Shown here piece after piece: positions 35,863 through 44,711 of a stretch of DNA of 64,000 nucleotides. Source of the DNA: Taibaiella helva (GTDB lineage Bacteria; Bacteroidota; Bacteroidia; Chitinophagales; Chitinophagaceae); assembly GCF_003545695.1 (NCBI RefSeq), contig NZ_QUZZ01000003.1:124001-188000 (forward strand), in the 5' to 3' direction. Every line of letters starts with the position of its first letter. Position 1 is the stretch's first letter. Under the pieces are notes generated by a model. The model had not been told where the DNA came from and made no database searches. It saw nothing but the letters and a program-made list of their open reading frames with translations. A program made the translations under genes and the position numbers.

Positions 35863-36885
35863 TTAGACCAGTATGCTGCTGCCGGGAGAGAGACCGGCAA
35901 TATACTGGTTCATGGTACGCTCGCCCTTTGCCACCATGCCTTTCATCTCTGCAGGGTCGAAGGTAAGTCCGCCGGGGCCGCCGCCCAGGTGACCGTCCGG
36001 GCGGATGAGGTGCAGGTTTACGCTGCGCTGGTTGCTGAAAGGGTTGCCGGGAACATTCAGCAACGCATCGATCTGGGATGCAGGCAGGCCGTGATCCGAA
36101 AGGTTTTGCCGCACCGTATCGATATAGCTCAGCCCCTTGTTGTAGAGCTGGGGCATCCGGAGATCGTTCTCGCCCACGTCTTCGCTGAAGATCTCAATGG
36201 TACGCATCAGGATGTCGGGCACACTGTTATATCTTTTCTCGACCGGCGGATTGATCTCCGGGGAAAGCAGGATCACGAACACCTCATCGGCGCCCTGCTC
36301 GATGGCCAGCTGGATGCCGGCATACTCGCGTACGCCGCCATCGACATACTGGCGCAAGGGTTGTGCGCCTGGGATCACTTCTATGGGCGTCATGAATACC
36401 GGCTGGCAGGCCGAAGCCAGCACTGCCCGCCGGAAATGATCGGCCTGCTTCAGGGTTACGACTTCATGTTCCGTTGGCTTGGACAGGTTCCTTGAAGAAA
36501 AGTATACCGCCGCTTCGGTTTGCAGACAGGTAGTAGCCAGCACGACATTGTACGGTCTTGCCACCAGGTCGCTGAAAAAGGCGTCGGTATAGTACTGTGT
36601 CAGCAGCCTGGCCAGCGGCTCCACGCCGAAAATGCTGTCGGCAGTAAGGATGCGGTTGCCGACATTATGCGTTGTGATCACCTGTTCGGTGGTTACAGAA
36701 GTATAGAGTTGTTCGAGCAGGGCAATATCCTTAGCGGTAGCGAGTGGCGCGATCAATGCGCCGGTGCTGGTGCCGATCAGCATATCGAAGCTGAGGCCGG
36801 GCCGTTGCCGGAACATGGCTTTGATGGCCCCTACGGCAAAGGCTCCCTTGGAGCCGCCGCCGCTGATAACAAGTGCAGTGGACAT
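35863..36885 (-). CDS. Patatin-like phospholipase
   Basis: Serine lipid acyl hydrolase of the patatin family, 340 residues. The oxyanion-hole loop is GGGSKGAF (9-16), the nucleophile Ser40 lies in GTSTG, and the catalytic Asp182 is in YVDGG, giving the full Ser-Asp dyad. No signal peptide or membrane segment is seen, so it is probably cytoplasmic or peripheral. It starts 9 bp after the outer-membrane protein gene upstream, indicating co-transcription; the SDR gene follows with 49 bp. Substrate unknown. Confidence 0.92.
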   Translation of the reverse strand: MSTALVISGGGSKGAFAVGAIKAMFRQRPGLSFDMLIGTSTGALIAPLATAKDIALLEQLYTSVTTEQVITTHNVGNRILTADSIFGVEPLARLLTQYYTDAFFSDLVARPYNVVLATTCLQTEAAVYFSSRNLSKPTEHEVVTLKQADHFRRAVLASACQPVFMTPIEVIPGAQPLRQYVDGGVREYAGIQLAIEQGADEVFVILLSPEINPPVEKRYNSVPDILMRTIEIFSEDVGENDLRMPQLYNKGLSYIDTVRQNLSDHGLPASQIDALLNVPGNPFSNQRSVNLHLIRPDGHLGGGPGGLTFDPAEMKGMVAKGERTMNQYIAGLSPGSSILV

Positions 36886-36894
36886 AAAAAGGCT

Positions 36895-37446
36895 TTAAGG
36901 GTTAAAAGGATCGGATGTCGTTTTCTTTTTGGGCCGGACCAGGTTGAAACCAAGGCTGGATTGCAGCCACCATTGATGGTTGCCGTAATCGCGGTAGCCG
37001 GTAAAAGCCAGGTTGAAGAGCTGGAAAATCTCAGCCTGTATGCCGCCGCCGGCCAGCTTTTGATTGAAGGAGCCCCAGAAGTGACCGCCGGTAAGCTGCA
37101 CATTCAGTACCGTGCCGAAAACACCGGCGCGCATATCGAACAGCCTCAGCGAGGCGATGGGGCCGGTCTGCACGCCCCAGCGTCCCCGGGTATAGATGCC
37201 CGCGACCTGCGCGCCGATCCGCAACCGTGTAGGAACTACGGTATATTGCGGCGCAAAGCTGAAGCCGATCTGGTAATTGTCGGGCGTGGTCTTGAAATCG
37301 GATACCAGGCCTTGCTGCAGGTTCAGATACCCGGTAAAGCCTTTGGGGAATTCAGGCGTGCTGTTCTGCGCGGCTGCGGGCAGGGCGGTGTACAGCATCA
37401 GGGCGGTAAGCAGGCAGCGTCCTCCTTTTGAGCATACGGGAGCCAT
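36895..37446 (-). CDS. Predicted secreted beta-barrel-like protein (183 aa)
   Basis: Not assigned to a named family. It has a signal peptide ending PAAAQ (~27) and a body of alternating polar/hydrophobic strands with aromatic ends (FTGYLNLQQGLV, YQIGFSFAPQYTVV, LRIGAQVAGIYTRGRWG, WWLQSSLGFNLV), typical of small outer-membrane barrels. First gene of the leftward run with patatin; the tail is Pro/Lys-rich (RPKKKTTSDPFNP). It could be the OM partner of the patatin but that is only positional. Confidence 0.7.
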   Translation of the reverse strand: MAPVCSKGGRCLLTALMLYTALPAAAQNSTPEFPKGFTGYLNLQQGLVSDFKTTPDNYQIGFSFAPQYTVVPTRLRIGAQVAGIYTRGRWGVQTGPIASLRLFDMRAGVFGTVLNVQLTGGHFWGSFNQKLAGGGIQAEIFQLFNLAFTGYRDYGNHQWWLQSSLGFNLVRPKKKTTSDPFNP

Positions 37447-37518
37447 TTGTCAGGATTAGGTTTCCCCCTAAAGGTACTATAACTCCTGCGCCGGCAGATG
37501 GCGTTTGGGAAAAATACG

Positions 37519-37947
37519 TTATTCTACGGAGGTCTGTTCTTCCTGTCCGGGTGGCCGGTGAGGGCTGCTGCCATATTTCACGAACATGTAGAGATAGAGC
37601 ACCCTGGAATAGCGCATCAGCAAAGGTTGCAGCAGGAGGAGCATCGCCACTGTAATGCCAAGGTACCACCAGATGCTGTTGTTCTTCCAGGAAAAACCGA
37701 CAAAGAACCCGAACCATGCCGCGTTGAAAATGGCTACGCCCACCGATAAGGCATAGCTGACATAGCCCGTGCCGTAATAAAAGCCAACTTCGAGCTCCAT
37801 CTTCTGCCCGCATACCGGGCAGCGTTCGGGCATATGCATCATTTCTTTCAGGGGAAATATGCTCTTGTTGATATACATATTTCCTTTGCGGCAGTTGGGA
37901 CATTTCATACCCAGGATACCGGGAAGCAGTGAAGGTCGGTTGGCCAT
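37519..37947 (-). CDS. DUF983 membrane protein with zinc-ribbon motif
   Basis: Small membrane protein (142 aa) of unknown function. Two CxxC pairs, KCPNCRKG (~13) and RCPVCGQ (~42), form a zinc-ribbon-like head, followed by two hydrophobic segments (~55-80 and ~88-108). Start at ATG 37947 (MANRPSLLPG...), supported by a -7 element at 37968-37975; a longer frame to 38151 is spurious because it runs across msrC on the other strand. DUF983 genes are often near respiratory or heme genes, but here the neighbours give no hint. Confidence 0.85.
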   Translation of the reverse strand: MANRPSLLPGILGMKCPNCRKGNMYINKSIFPLKEMMHMPERCPVCGQKMELEVGFYYGTGYVSYALSVGVAIFNAAWFGFFVGFSWKNNSIWWYLGITVAMLLLLQPLLMRYSRVLYLYMFVKYGSSPHRPPGQEEQTSVE

Positions 37948-37967
37948 GGTATTGTAAAAATTGATAG

Positions 37968-37975
37968 CAAAGGTA
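37968..37975 (-). promoter_or_regulatory. Bacteroidota -7 element before DUF983 gene
   Basis: Minus-strand TACCTTTG matches TAnnTTTG and sits 20 bp before the chosen start, supporting the short DUF983 model. Confidence 0.55.
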
Positions 37976-38035
37976 ACCTTAATCTCCGTTCTTTGCAGGA
38001 ATGCTGATCCGCTCACCGAATAACCTATTTGTTTT

Positions 38036-38509
38036 ATGGCTGAAGAATTAATGCCCGTAACCGGCAGCAAAGAGGAGCAATATGCCGCGCTGCTGCCCCA
38101 GATCGAAGCGCTGGTGACATATGAGCCCGACCTGGTCGCCAACCTGGCCAATGTTACCGCAGCGCTGAAAGAGCAGTTTGGCTGGCTGTGGACGGGCTTT
38201 TACCTGGTAAAGGAAAATGAGCTGGTGCTGGGTCCTTTCCAGGGACCGATCGCCTGTACCCGTATTGCAAAAGGGCGCGGCGTATGCGGTACTGTCTGGG
38301 CGCGTGGCGAAACGATCATCGTGCCCGATGTGGAGCAGTTCCCGGGGCATATTGCCTGCAGCAGCAGCTCCCGCTCAGAGATCGTGGTGCCGGTGTTTAA
38401 AGAAGGACAGGTGGTCGCCGTTCTGGATGTAGACAGCGAGCAGCTGGCGCAATTTGACGATACCGACAAGCAATGGCTGGAAAAGACAGTAGCAGCAATA
38501 AAGTGGTAG
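38036..38509 (+). CDS. msrC: Free methionine-(R)-sulfoxide reductase (GAF domain)
   Basis: GAF-fold enzyme that reduces free Met-R-sulfoxide, an oxidative stress repair function in the cytoplasm. All three family cysteines are present with the E. coli spacing: Cys74 (PIACTRI), Cys84 (GVCGT) and Cys108 (HIACSSSSRSEIVVP), matching Cys84/94/118. The 157-residue length is normal. Monocistronic, divergent from the DUF983 gene across 88 bp. Confidence 0.95.
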   Translation: MAEELMPVTGSKEEQYAALLPQIEALVTYEPDLVANLANVTAALKEQFGWLWTGFYLVKENELVLGPFQGPIACTRIAKGRGVCGTVWARGETIIVPDVEQFPGHIACSSSSRSEIVVPVFKEGQVVAVLDVDSEQLAQFDDTDKQWLEKTVAAIKW

Positions 38510-38582
38510 CGCCGGTAATGACGGTACGGGTATCCTCTTAAGGTCGTTATCCGCCAAGAATCATATTCTGTTCATCTTTTTG

Positions 38583-38590
38583 TAGGTTTG
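38583..38590 (+). promoter_or_regulatory. Bacteroidota -7 element before DUF4105 gene
   Basis: TAGGTTTG matches TAnnTTTG, 26 bp before ATG 38616. It makes GTG 38592 too close to the predicted transcription start. Confidence 0.5.
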
Positions 38591-38615
38591 CGTGTTTTTC
38601 CAAACAAGCCTTTTC

Positions 38616-39827
38616 ATGCGTCGTTATCTTTTATCCCTGCTGCTCGTCCTGTGCTCCCTCTATGCCTTTGCCCAGGCCGACAGTGCGGCTACGCCGGCAG
38701 CAGACACCCTCAGCCCTTTCCGCATCAGCATCCTGACCTGCGGTGTGGGCGATGAATTGTATTCTTCTTTCGGTCATACCGGCGTGCGGGTTACCGATAC
38801 CCGCAGCGGAAAAGATGAGGTGTACAATTACGGTACCTTTAACTTCAGCGACCCGGAGTTCTATAAAAAATTTACCCTGGGCAAGCTGCCGTACTACCTC
38901 GATAAAAGTAGCTATGACGATTTCATGTACACTTATGTGGAGGAAAAACGGAATGTGCAGGAGCAGGTGTTGGCCCTGAGCCCCGACCAAGTGCAAAGAA
39001 TGATCCGCTATCTTGAAAACAACCTGAAGCCCGAATACCGCGAGTACAAATACGACTTCCTTTTCGACAACTGTGCGACCCGTGTGCGCGACATCTTTCC
39101 CCGCGTGCTGGGCGATGAGTTTTACTTCGGCGACGTGCTGGACGGCAAAAAGATCAGCTACCGCGACATCCTCAACCAGTACCTGGCCGACAAGCATTGG
39201 GAACGGTTTGGGATCAACCTGCTGCTGGGCAGCAAAGTCGACAGCATCATGACTGGGGAAGGGGCGATGTTCCTGCCCGATTTCATACACAAAGGCCTGG
39301 TGCATGCCAAATACCGGGGACAGCATGTGGTGAAGAGCAGCAGCACCATCCTCGATCATAAGCACGTTTTCCGTACTACTTTTAACGGGCCGCTATGGAT
39401 GATGATCGGCCTGCTGGTCCTGACGGCGCTATCCTTCCTGGTCCCGTCGTTCCGCTACCTGAAATCGGTGCTCCGTTTCCTCCTGCTTTTCCTTACCGGC
39501 CTGCTGGGTATCTTCATGCTCTTTATGTGGCTGGGTACCGATCATCAGGCCTGTTCGGGCAATCTCAATATCCTGTGGGCAGTGCCATTCAACCTGGTGG
39601 TGGCTTTTGTGGCGCATAAAAAGAAACCGGGTCTCCGCATTTATGCCCTGGCGGCCATCAGCCTGGTCATCGTTGCCCTTATTGTGCACCTGCTGGGCTT
39701 CCAGCGGATGCCGCTGATTGAACTTGCACCCCTCCTGCTGTGTTTGATGTATATTTATATCGACATGTACAAGCAAAATATCGGCAGCCCGGCTTTTTCG
39801 GTGGAAACCGGTGCTTCCGCAACCTGA
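38616..39827 (+). CDS. DUF4105 (Lnb N-terminal periplasmic) family membrane protein
   Basis: Envelope protein of 403 residues. Start at ATG 38616 (MRRYLLSLLLVL...), giving a signal peptide ending AFAQ. The periplasmic part (~25-250) has family features: ILTCGVGDELYSSFGHTGVR, VYNYGTFNF, FLFDNCATRVRD and ISYRDILNQYL, with a His, Asp/Asn and Cys arrangement reminiscent of a papain-like/NlpC fold (inference). Four to five hydrophobic segments (~265-395) anchor the C-terminus. The next gene starts 8 bp after the stop. Activity is not known. Confidence 0.88.
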   Translation: MRRYLLSLLLVLCSLYAFAQADSAATPAADTLSPFRISILTCGVGDELYSSFGHTGVRVTDTRSGKDEVYNYGTFNFSDPEFYKKFTLGKLPYYLDKSSYDDFMYTYVEEKRNVQEQVLALSPDQVQRMIRYLENNLKPEYREYKYDFLFDNCATRVRDIFPRVLGDEFYFGDVLDGKKISYRDILNQYLADKHWERFGINLLLGSKVDSIMTGEGAMFLPDFIHKGLVHAKYRGQHVVKSSSTILDHKHVFRTTFNGPLWMMIGLLVLTALSFLVPSFRYLKSVLRFLLLFLTGLLGIFMLFMWLGTDHQACSGNLNILWAVPFNLVVAFVAHKKKPGLRIYALAAISLVIVALIVHLLGFQRMPLIELAPLLLCLMYIYIDMYKQNIGSPAFSVETGASAT

Positions 39828-39835
39828 AGATCTTC

Positions 39836-40642
39836 ATGAGTAAAATTCATTATACAGTACAAGGCCAGGGACAGCCCCTGGTGCTGATCCACGGCTTCCC
39901 CAACGACAGCAGCGCCTGGGAGCCCCTGCTCCCGGCTTTGACTTCCCGTTACCGGGTATTGCTGCCCGATCTTCCCGGCGCGGGGCAAAGCCCTTTGCCG
40001 GCCGCACCGCTCAGCCTGGAATATATGGCTTCGGCTATCGCAGCTATGCTCGACAGGGAGCAGATACCCGCAGCTGTATTGGCCGGGCATTCGATGGGCG
40101 GCTATACGGCCCTGGAATTTGCAGCCCGCTATCCCGGCAGGCTGAAGGGAATATGCCTTGTCCATTCGCTCGCTTCGGCCGACAGCGCGGAAAAGAAAGA
40201 AAACCGGCGCAAGGCTATTGCGCTGATAAGGAAAGGAGAAGCGGAAAAAGAAATGTTTCTCAGGGGAATGGCCCAGAACCTGTTTGCCGAATCGTTTGCG
40301 GCCAGCCATCCCGCAGCAGTGAGAAACGTTGTCGATCTGGGCATGAAGCTCTCCGCCGATGCGCTGGCTGCTTTTTACCAGGCCATTATGGAGCGCAGCG
40401 ATAAGCAGGCCCTGCTGGAAACCCTTGATTGCCCCCTGCAATGGATCATCGGCAATGAAGATACGGCAACGCCGATGAAAGATGCCCTGGCACAATGCTA
40501 CAAGGCCAGGGTCAATGCGGTATCGCTGTATGAGCCTTGCGGTCATATGAGCTTCATCGAGCATACCGGCCGCCTGGCCGCCGATTTGAACGCTTTTCTC
40601 GATTATTGCTACCGGGAAGTCAGTCCGGCTGATCATTTATAG
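39836..40642 (+). CDS. Alpha/beta hydrolase
   Basis: Cytoplasmic alpha/beta hydrolase of 268 residues. The start is ATG 39836 (MSKIHYTVQG...), not 39740, which lies inside the DUF4105 gene. HGFPNDSSAW is the oxyanion-hole loop, GHSMGG the nucleophile elbow (Ser86), GNEDTATP the acid region, and CGHMSFIEH the catalytic His. The family includes esterases, haloperoxidase-like and ring-cleavage hydrolases; I cannot choose. Probably co-transcribed with DUF4105; a strong terminator follows. Confidence 0.9.
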   Translation: MSKIHYTVQGQGQPLVLIHGFPNDSSAWEPLLPALTSRYRVLLPDLPGAGQSPLPAAPLSLEYMASAIAAMLDREQIPAAVLAGHSMGGYTALEFAARYPGRLKGICLVHSLASADSAEKKENRRKAIALIRKGEAEKEMFLRGMAQNLFAESFAASHPAAVRNVVDLGMKLSADALAAFYQAIMERSDKQALLETLDCPLQWIIGNEDTATPMKDALAQCYKARVNAVSLYEPCGHMSFIEHTGRLAADLNAFLDYCYREVSPADHL

Positions 40643-40651
40643 TCTTTCACA

Positions 40652-40685
40652 CGCCGCCCGCAATTGCAGGGCGGCGCTTTTATTA
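40652..40685 (+). terminator. Rho-independent terminator
   Basis: Arms CGCCGCCC and GGGCGGCG close over 9 nt and are followed by CTTTTATT, 10 bp after the hydrolase gene. Confidence 0.88.
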
Positions 40686-40739
40686 AGCCCACGCCTTTTA
40701 TCTATAATCTTTAACTAAATGTGAATGCAGGCGGATATT

Positions 40740-40770
40740 TTGTTCACCTCTTCGTTTACAAGTACATTTG
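40740..40770 (+). promoter_or_regulatory. Promoter of two-component operon
   Basis: -33 TTG (40740-40742), 20-bp spacer and -7 TACATTTG (40763-40770). Transcription would begin about 7 bp on, at or next to ATG 40780, so the sensor kinase mRNA is almost leaderless. Confidence 0.65.
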
Positions 40771-40779
40771 TTACAGATA

Positions 40780-42048
40780 ATGAAAAATGCAACGATACGG
40801 CTGATCCTCACCCTGGCCTTGTTGCTGGCGGCAGGTATCATCGCCACGCAGGTATATTGGGTCAAACGAGCTTACGACCTGGAAGAAAAGGAATTCAGTC
40901 TCAATGTGAATACCGCCCTGCGGAATGTAGCGTTCAAGATATGGGAGCTGAAGAAAATACAGCCGCTGGTATATAACGTGGTAGACCAGGTAGAGCAGGA
41001 CTATTTTATTGTGCAGATCAACGATCATGTGGATGCCGATGTACTGGGGCATTTCCTTTCCATGGAATTTGAGCGAAGGAATGTGATCACGGATTTTGAA
41101 TACGGCATGTACGATTGCATGAGCGATAGCCTCATGAATTATCACTACATCCACATGAGCGGGAGTAACGAGCCCTTTACCCCTGTCATGAATTTTCCCA
41201 GCCTGGCCCGCGAAAACTACTACTTCGGGGTGTTCTTTCCGCACCGGAAAAATTATATCGCGTCACAGCTGTCGATCTGGATCTTATCTTCGCTGGTGCT
41301 GCTGTGCGTGCTGATCTTTTTGGGCTATGTGGTCTTTGTGATCCTGAAGCAAAAGCGGCTGAGCGAAGTGCAGAAAGATTTTGTCAATAACATGACGCAT
41401 GAATTCAAGACACCCCTGGCGACCATACAGCTTTCTGCCGAGGTATTGAAGAATCCTGATATTGTGCAGAAGCCGCAGCGCCTGCTCAACTATGCTACGA
41501 TCATCGACAATGCAGCCTCGCAGCTGGCGCTGCAGGTAGAGCGGGTATTGCAGATGGCGCATGCCGAAAAGGGCGAGATCCAGCTGCGGCAGCAGCCTAT
41601 CGTGTGGCAGCAGCTGCTCCAGGATGCAGTAAAAGGGTTTGAGCATATGCTGCTGAAGAAAAATGCCGCGCTGCACCTGCATTTGCCCGAAGCCAATGTG
41701 GAGTCGACAGGTGACGAGCTTCACCTCAAAAACGCGGTGAGCAACCTTATCGACAACGCTCTGAAGTATGCTACGGAAAATCCTGTTATTGATATACACC
41801 TGAAGGCAAACAATAAACAGATCAGGGTCGACGTTAGCGATAACGGCGTGGGGATCGACAAGAACCACCAGAAAATGCTGTTCAGGCGGTTTTACCGTGT
41901 GCCGACAGGGAATATTCATGATGTAAAAGGCTTTGGTCTGGGGCTCAACTACGTCAAGATCATTGTGAAGGCCCACGGTGGCGAAGTGGTCTGCAATAGC
42001 AAGCCGGGTAAAGGAAGCACCTTTTCCCTTATCTTTCCTAAAAAATAA
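40780..42048 (+). CDS. Sensor histidine kinase
   Basis: Membrane sensor kinase, 422 residues from ATG 40780; the TTG at 40768 is rejected because it lies within the -7 promoter element. TM1 ~7-25, a periplasmic sensor of ~140 residues with no named domain, TM2 ~167-190, then HisKA with phospho-acceptor His207 (NNMTHEFKTPLA), N-box NLIDNALKYA, G1 DNGVGID and G2 GFGLGLNYV. It is followed 17 bp later by the response regulator, and resembles the RprX/RprY pair of Bacteroides. Signal unknown. Confidence 0.94.
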   Translation: MKNATIRLILTLALLLAAGIIATQVYWVKRAYDLEEKEFSLNVNTALRNVAFKIWELKKIQPLVYNVVDQVEQDYFIVQINDHVDADVLGHFLSMEFERRNVITDFEYGMYDCMSDSLMNYHYIHMSGSNEPFTPVMNFPSLARENYYFGVFFPHRKNYIASQLSIWILSSLVLLCVLIFLGYVVFVILKQKRLSEVQKDFVNNMTHEFKTPLATIQLSAEVLKNPDIVQKPQRLLNYATIIDNAASQLALQVERVLQMAHAEKGEIQLRQQPIVWQQLLQDAVKGFEHMLLKKNAALHLHLPEANVESTGDELHLKNAVSNLIDNALKYATENPVIDIHLKANNKQIRVDVSDNGVGIDKNHQKMLFRRFYRVPTGNIHDVKGFGLGLNYVKIIVKAHGGEVVCNSKPGKGSTFSLIFPKK

Positions 42049-42065
42049 CGAATTAAAACTCCTAT

Positions 42066-42764
42066 ATGCAACCAAAAGCAAAGATCCTTTTAGTAGAAGA
42101 TGACAGCTCTCTGGGCTTTGTAGTGAAAGATAACCTGGAGGAGCACGGGTATGAGGTGATTTTCAGCTCTGATGGTGAGAACGGTTGGCAGCAGTTCATG
42201 CGCCACAATATCGACATCTGCCTGCTGGATGTGATGCTGCCCAAAAAGGACGGCATGGCGCTGGCGGCCCAGATCAGGAAGAAGAACGATAAGATCCCGA
42301 TCCTGTTCCTTACCGCCAAGTCTATGGATGAGGACCGTATCGCAGGGTTCAAAGCCGGCGGCGACGACTATATCACCAAGCCCTTTAACATGGAGGAGCT
42401 GTTGCTGCGTATAGAAGTTTTCCTGAAAAGGACCCGGAAGAAACCGAGCGAGCAGGCCGAAAAATTCGAGTTGGGCAACCTGGTATTCGACTACAACAAC
42501 CTGCTGCTGATCGACGGAACGCATAAGCAGCAGCTTACCCAAAAGGAGGCCGACCTGCTGCAATATCTTTGCCTGCATGCCAATGCCGTGGTGAAACGGG
42601 AAGATATACTGATGAACGTATGGGGTAAGGAAGATTATTTCCTGGGAAGAAGCATGGATGTATTTATGACCAAGATCAGGAAGTACCTGAAGGATGCCGA
42701 AGGGGTGGACCTGCAGACGGTTCACGGTGTCGGCTTTAAATTGATCCTTGCCAAACAGGAATAA
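42066..42764 (+). CDS. OmpR/PhoB-type response regulator (RprY-like)
   Basis: DNA-binding response regulator, 232 residues. The receiver domain has the acidic pocket EDD (11-13), phospho-acceptor Asp55 (LLDVMLPKKDG), Thr83 and Lys105. The winged-helix effector domain (~135-230) ends with RSMDVFMTKIRKYL and VHGVGFKL, typical of the OmpR class. Partner of the kinase just upstream. Its last codons also contain the promoter for the OmpA-like lipoprotein gene. Confidence 0.95.
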   Translation: MQPKAKILLVEDDSSLGFVVKDNLEEHGYEVIFSSDGENGWQQFMRHNIDICLLDVMLPKKDGMALAAQIRKKNDKIPILFLTAKSMDEDRIAGFKAGGDDYITKPFNMEELLLRIEVFLKRTRKKPSEQAEKFELGNLVFDYNNLLLIDGTHKQQLTQKEADLLQYLCLHANAVVKREDILMNVWGKEDYFLGRSMDVFMTKIRKYLKDAEGVDLQTVHGVGFKLILAKQE

Positions 42765-42776
42765 TGTATAACTTTG
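42748..42776 (+). promoter_or_regulatory. Promoter of OmpA-like lipoprotein gene inside response regulator end
   Basis: -33 TTG (42748-42750), 18-bp spacer and -7 TAACTTTG (42769-42776). It overlaps the response regulator stop and lies 23 bp before ATG 42800, which excludes the earlier ATG at 42764 as the start. Confidence 0.65.
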
Positions 42777-42799
42777 CCGTCTCCAATAAAACCATTCGT

Positions 42800-43333
42800 A
42801 TGAACCACCGCCGTATATTTTACCTGCTGACCCTTCTGGTGCTGCCGGCCCTGTTTTATTCCTGCAGCCCGGCAAAAAAAGCGGCCAGGAAGAAACACAC
42901 CTATATGGAGTCGGCCTACGCTACTTTAAAGGAAGCCGTGAACGAAGCCGAAGTAACGATCCTGAACGATACCATTAAGGTATTGTTCCCCGAGCACCTG
43001 CTGTTTAAGAAGAGTTCGGCCGAGATCAACGAAACGACTTCTCCCTTGATGCAGCGTTTCGGAAATGCGCTCAATAAATATGATAAGACCAGCATTCTGA
43101 TCAACGGCTATACAGACAATACCGGTACTGACGGGATCAATGAAAAGCTGTCCAAACAGCGGGCCGATTCTGCGCAAAGTATGCTAGCGCGCTTTGAGGT
43201 ACAGAAGACGAGGATGTATACCTGGGGGCTGGGTATGAGTAACCCGATAGGCGACAACAATACCGAAGAAGGCAGAAGGCGGAACCGGAGGGTAGAGTTC
43301 ATTATCCTCTATAACTATGATCCGGCTAAGTAA
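42800..43333 (+). CDS. OmpA-family lipoprotein
   Basis: Peptidoglycan-linked outer-membrane lipoprotein of 177 residues. The start at ATG 42800 gives a lipoprotein signal MNHRRIFYLLTLLVLPALFY followed by SC, the lipidated Cys. A short Lys-rich linker leads to an OmpA_C domain (~60-170): INGYTDNTG, LSKQRADSAQ and RRRNRRVEF are the peptidoglycan-binding signature. It has its own promoter within the end of the response regulator gene. Likely role is tethering outer membrane to wall. Confidence 0.92.
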   Translation: MNHRRIFYLLTLLVLPALFYSCSPAKKAARKKHTYMESAYATLKEAVNEAEVTILNDTIKVLFPEHLLFKKSSAEINETTSPLMQRFGNALNKYDKTSILINGYTDNTGTDGINEKLSKQRADSAQSMLARFEVQKTRMYTWGLGMSNPIGDNNTEEGRRRNRRVEFIILYNYDPAK

Positions 43334-43406
43334 AAGCGCCGGAGCCGTTCAAAACCGCTAATGGCGTACATTCGCATTACAAAAACTGCCTGAGCCCGGT
43401 TTTACG

Positions 43407-44654
43407 ATGGCCAATAATTTCCTTTTCAATACAACACTTGCTTACCGCTCGATCCGTACCAATAAGCTGCGTACCGGTATCACGGTAGGCATTATCGCGT
43501 TGGGCATCATGGCGCTTATCGGTATCCTTACGGCCATCGAAGGGTTGAAAGCCAGCATCTATTCCAGCTTCAGCGGTATGGGCGCCAATACTTTCCAGAT
43601 CACCAACGAAATACTGAAGAAGAGAAGAGGCGGTGGCGGTATCAATATTACTTCCGTCGATCAGCGCAGCATCAGCTACCGCGATGCTGTGGATTTTAAG
43701 AAACGTTTCTCTTTCCCCGCTACGGTAGGTATTTCTATGTCGGGTACCAGTGTGGCAACTGTAAGGTACGCTTCCGAAAAGACCAATCCGAACATACACG
43801 TCATGGGCGTCGACGACCGCTACCTTACCATCTCGTCGACCACGCTTGCTGCCGGGCGCAATTTTTCCGTTACGGAAATAGATAATGGCGGCTATGTATG
43901 CCTGCTGGGTAACGGTATCGCCAAAAAGCTTTTTAAAGGCAAGATCGGGAATGCGATCAATGCGTTGGTATCGGTTGGTTATGTCAAATACCGCGTGATC
44001 GGCGTGGCCGAGAGCAAGGGGAGCAGCATGATCTCCAACCTGGACAATAACGTGTTTGTGCCGCTGCAAAATGCCCGGGCCGTATATGGTGGCGATAAAT
44101 CTTTTGTGATCAGTGTGCGGGTCGACAATGTGGCGTTGATCGACATCGCAGCGGAGGAGGCTGAAGGAACGTTCCGGATCATCCGCCGGGTGCCCCTTAA
44201 TGCCGAGTCCAATTTCGGCGTCAATAAGAACGATAATCTCGCCGCTATGGTGATGGAAAATGTGACCTATGTTACCGGCGCTGCCTTGTTTATCGGGCTG
44301 ATTACCTTGCTAGGCGCTGCGATAGGACTCATGAATATTATGCTGGTGTCTGTGGCCGAAAGAACGCGGGAGATCGGGGTGAGCAAGGCGCTCGGCGCCC
44401 GCAGCAGTTCGATCCGGAGGCAGTTCCTTACCGAGTCGGTCATGATCAGCCTTGCCGGCGGCCTGATCGGTGTAATTACCGGCATTCTTATCGGCAATAT
44501 TGTATCGGTGCTGCTGAAAAGCGGTTTTATCGTTCCCTGGATGTGGATCAGTATCGGTATTGCCTCCTGCACTTTTGTGGGCTTATTTTCGGGGCTGTAT
44601 CCCGCAGCCAGAGCCGCCCGGCTCGATCCGATACAGGCGCTGCGTTATGAGTAG
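43407..44654 (+). CDS. ABC transporter permease, MacB/FtsX type
   Basis: Inner-membrane permease of 415 residues. One N-terminal TM (~20-42; RTGITVGIIALGIMALIGIL), a large periplasmic MacB_PCD-like domain (~45-285), then three TMs (~290-312, ~340-362, ~375-395) of the FtsX domain, with SVAERTREIGVSKALGARSS in the cytoplasmic loop and GLYPAARAARLDPIQALRYE at the end. Both are hallmarks of the family. No ATPase is adjacent; the MacB/LolD-type ATPase at 26862 may serve it. Role could be lipoprotein handling, export or mechanotransmission. Confidence 0.93.
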   Translation: MANNFLFNTTLAYRSIRTNKLRTGITVGIIALGIMALIGILTAIEGLKASIYSSFSGMGANTFQITNEILKKRRGGGGINITSVDQRSISYRDAVDFKKRFSFPATVGISMSGTSVATVRYASEKTNPNIHVMGVDDRYLTISSTTLAAGRNFSVTEIDNGGYVCLLGNGIAKKLFKGKIGNAINALVSVGYVKYRVIGVAESKGSSMISNLDNNVFVPLQNARAVYGGDKSFVISVRVDNVALIDIAAEEAEGTFRIIRRVPLNAESNFGVNKNDNLAAMVMENVTYVTGAALFIGLITLLGAAIGLMNIMLVSVAERTREIGVSKALGARSSSIRRQFLTESVMISLAGGLIGVITGILIGNIVSVLLKSGFIVPWMWISIGIASCTFVGLFSGLYPAARAARLDPIQALRYE

Positions 44655-44711
44655 CGCGTATAAACTTCTTATCCTAAAATAACAGACCTTTGCGGCTGTA
44701 AATAAACAGGA

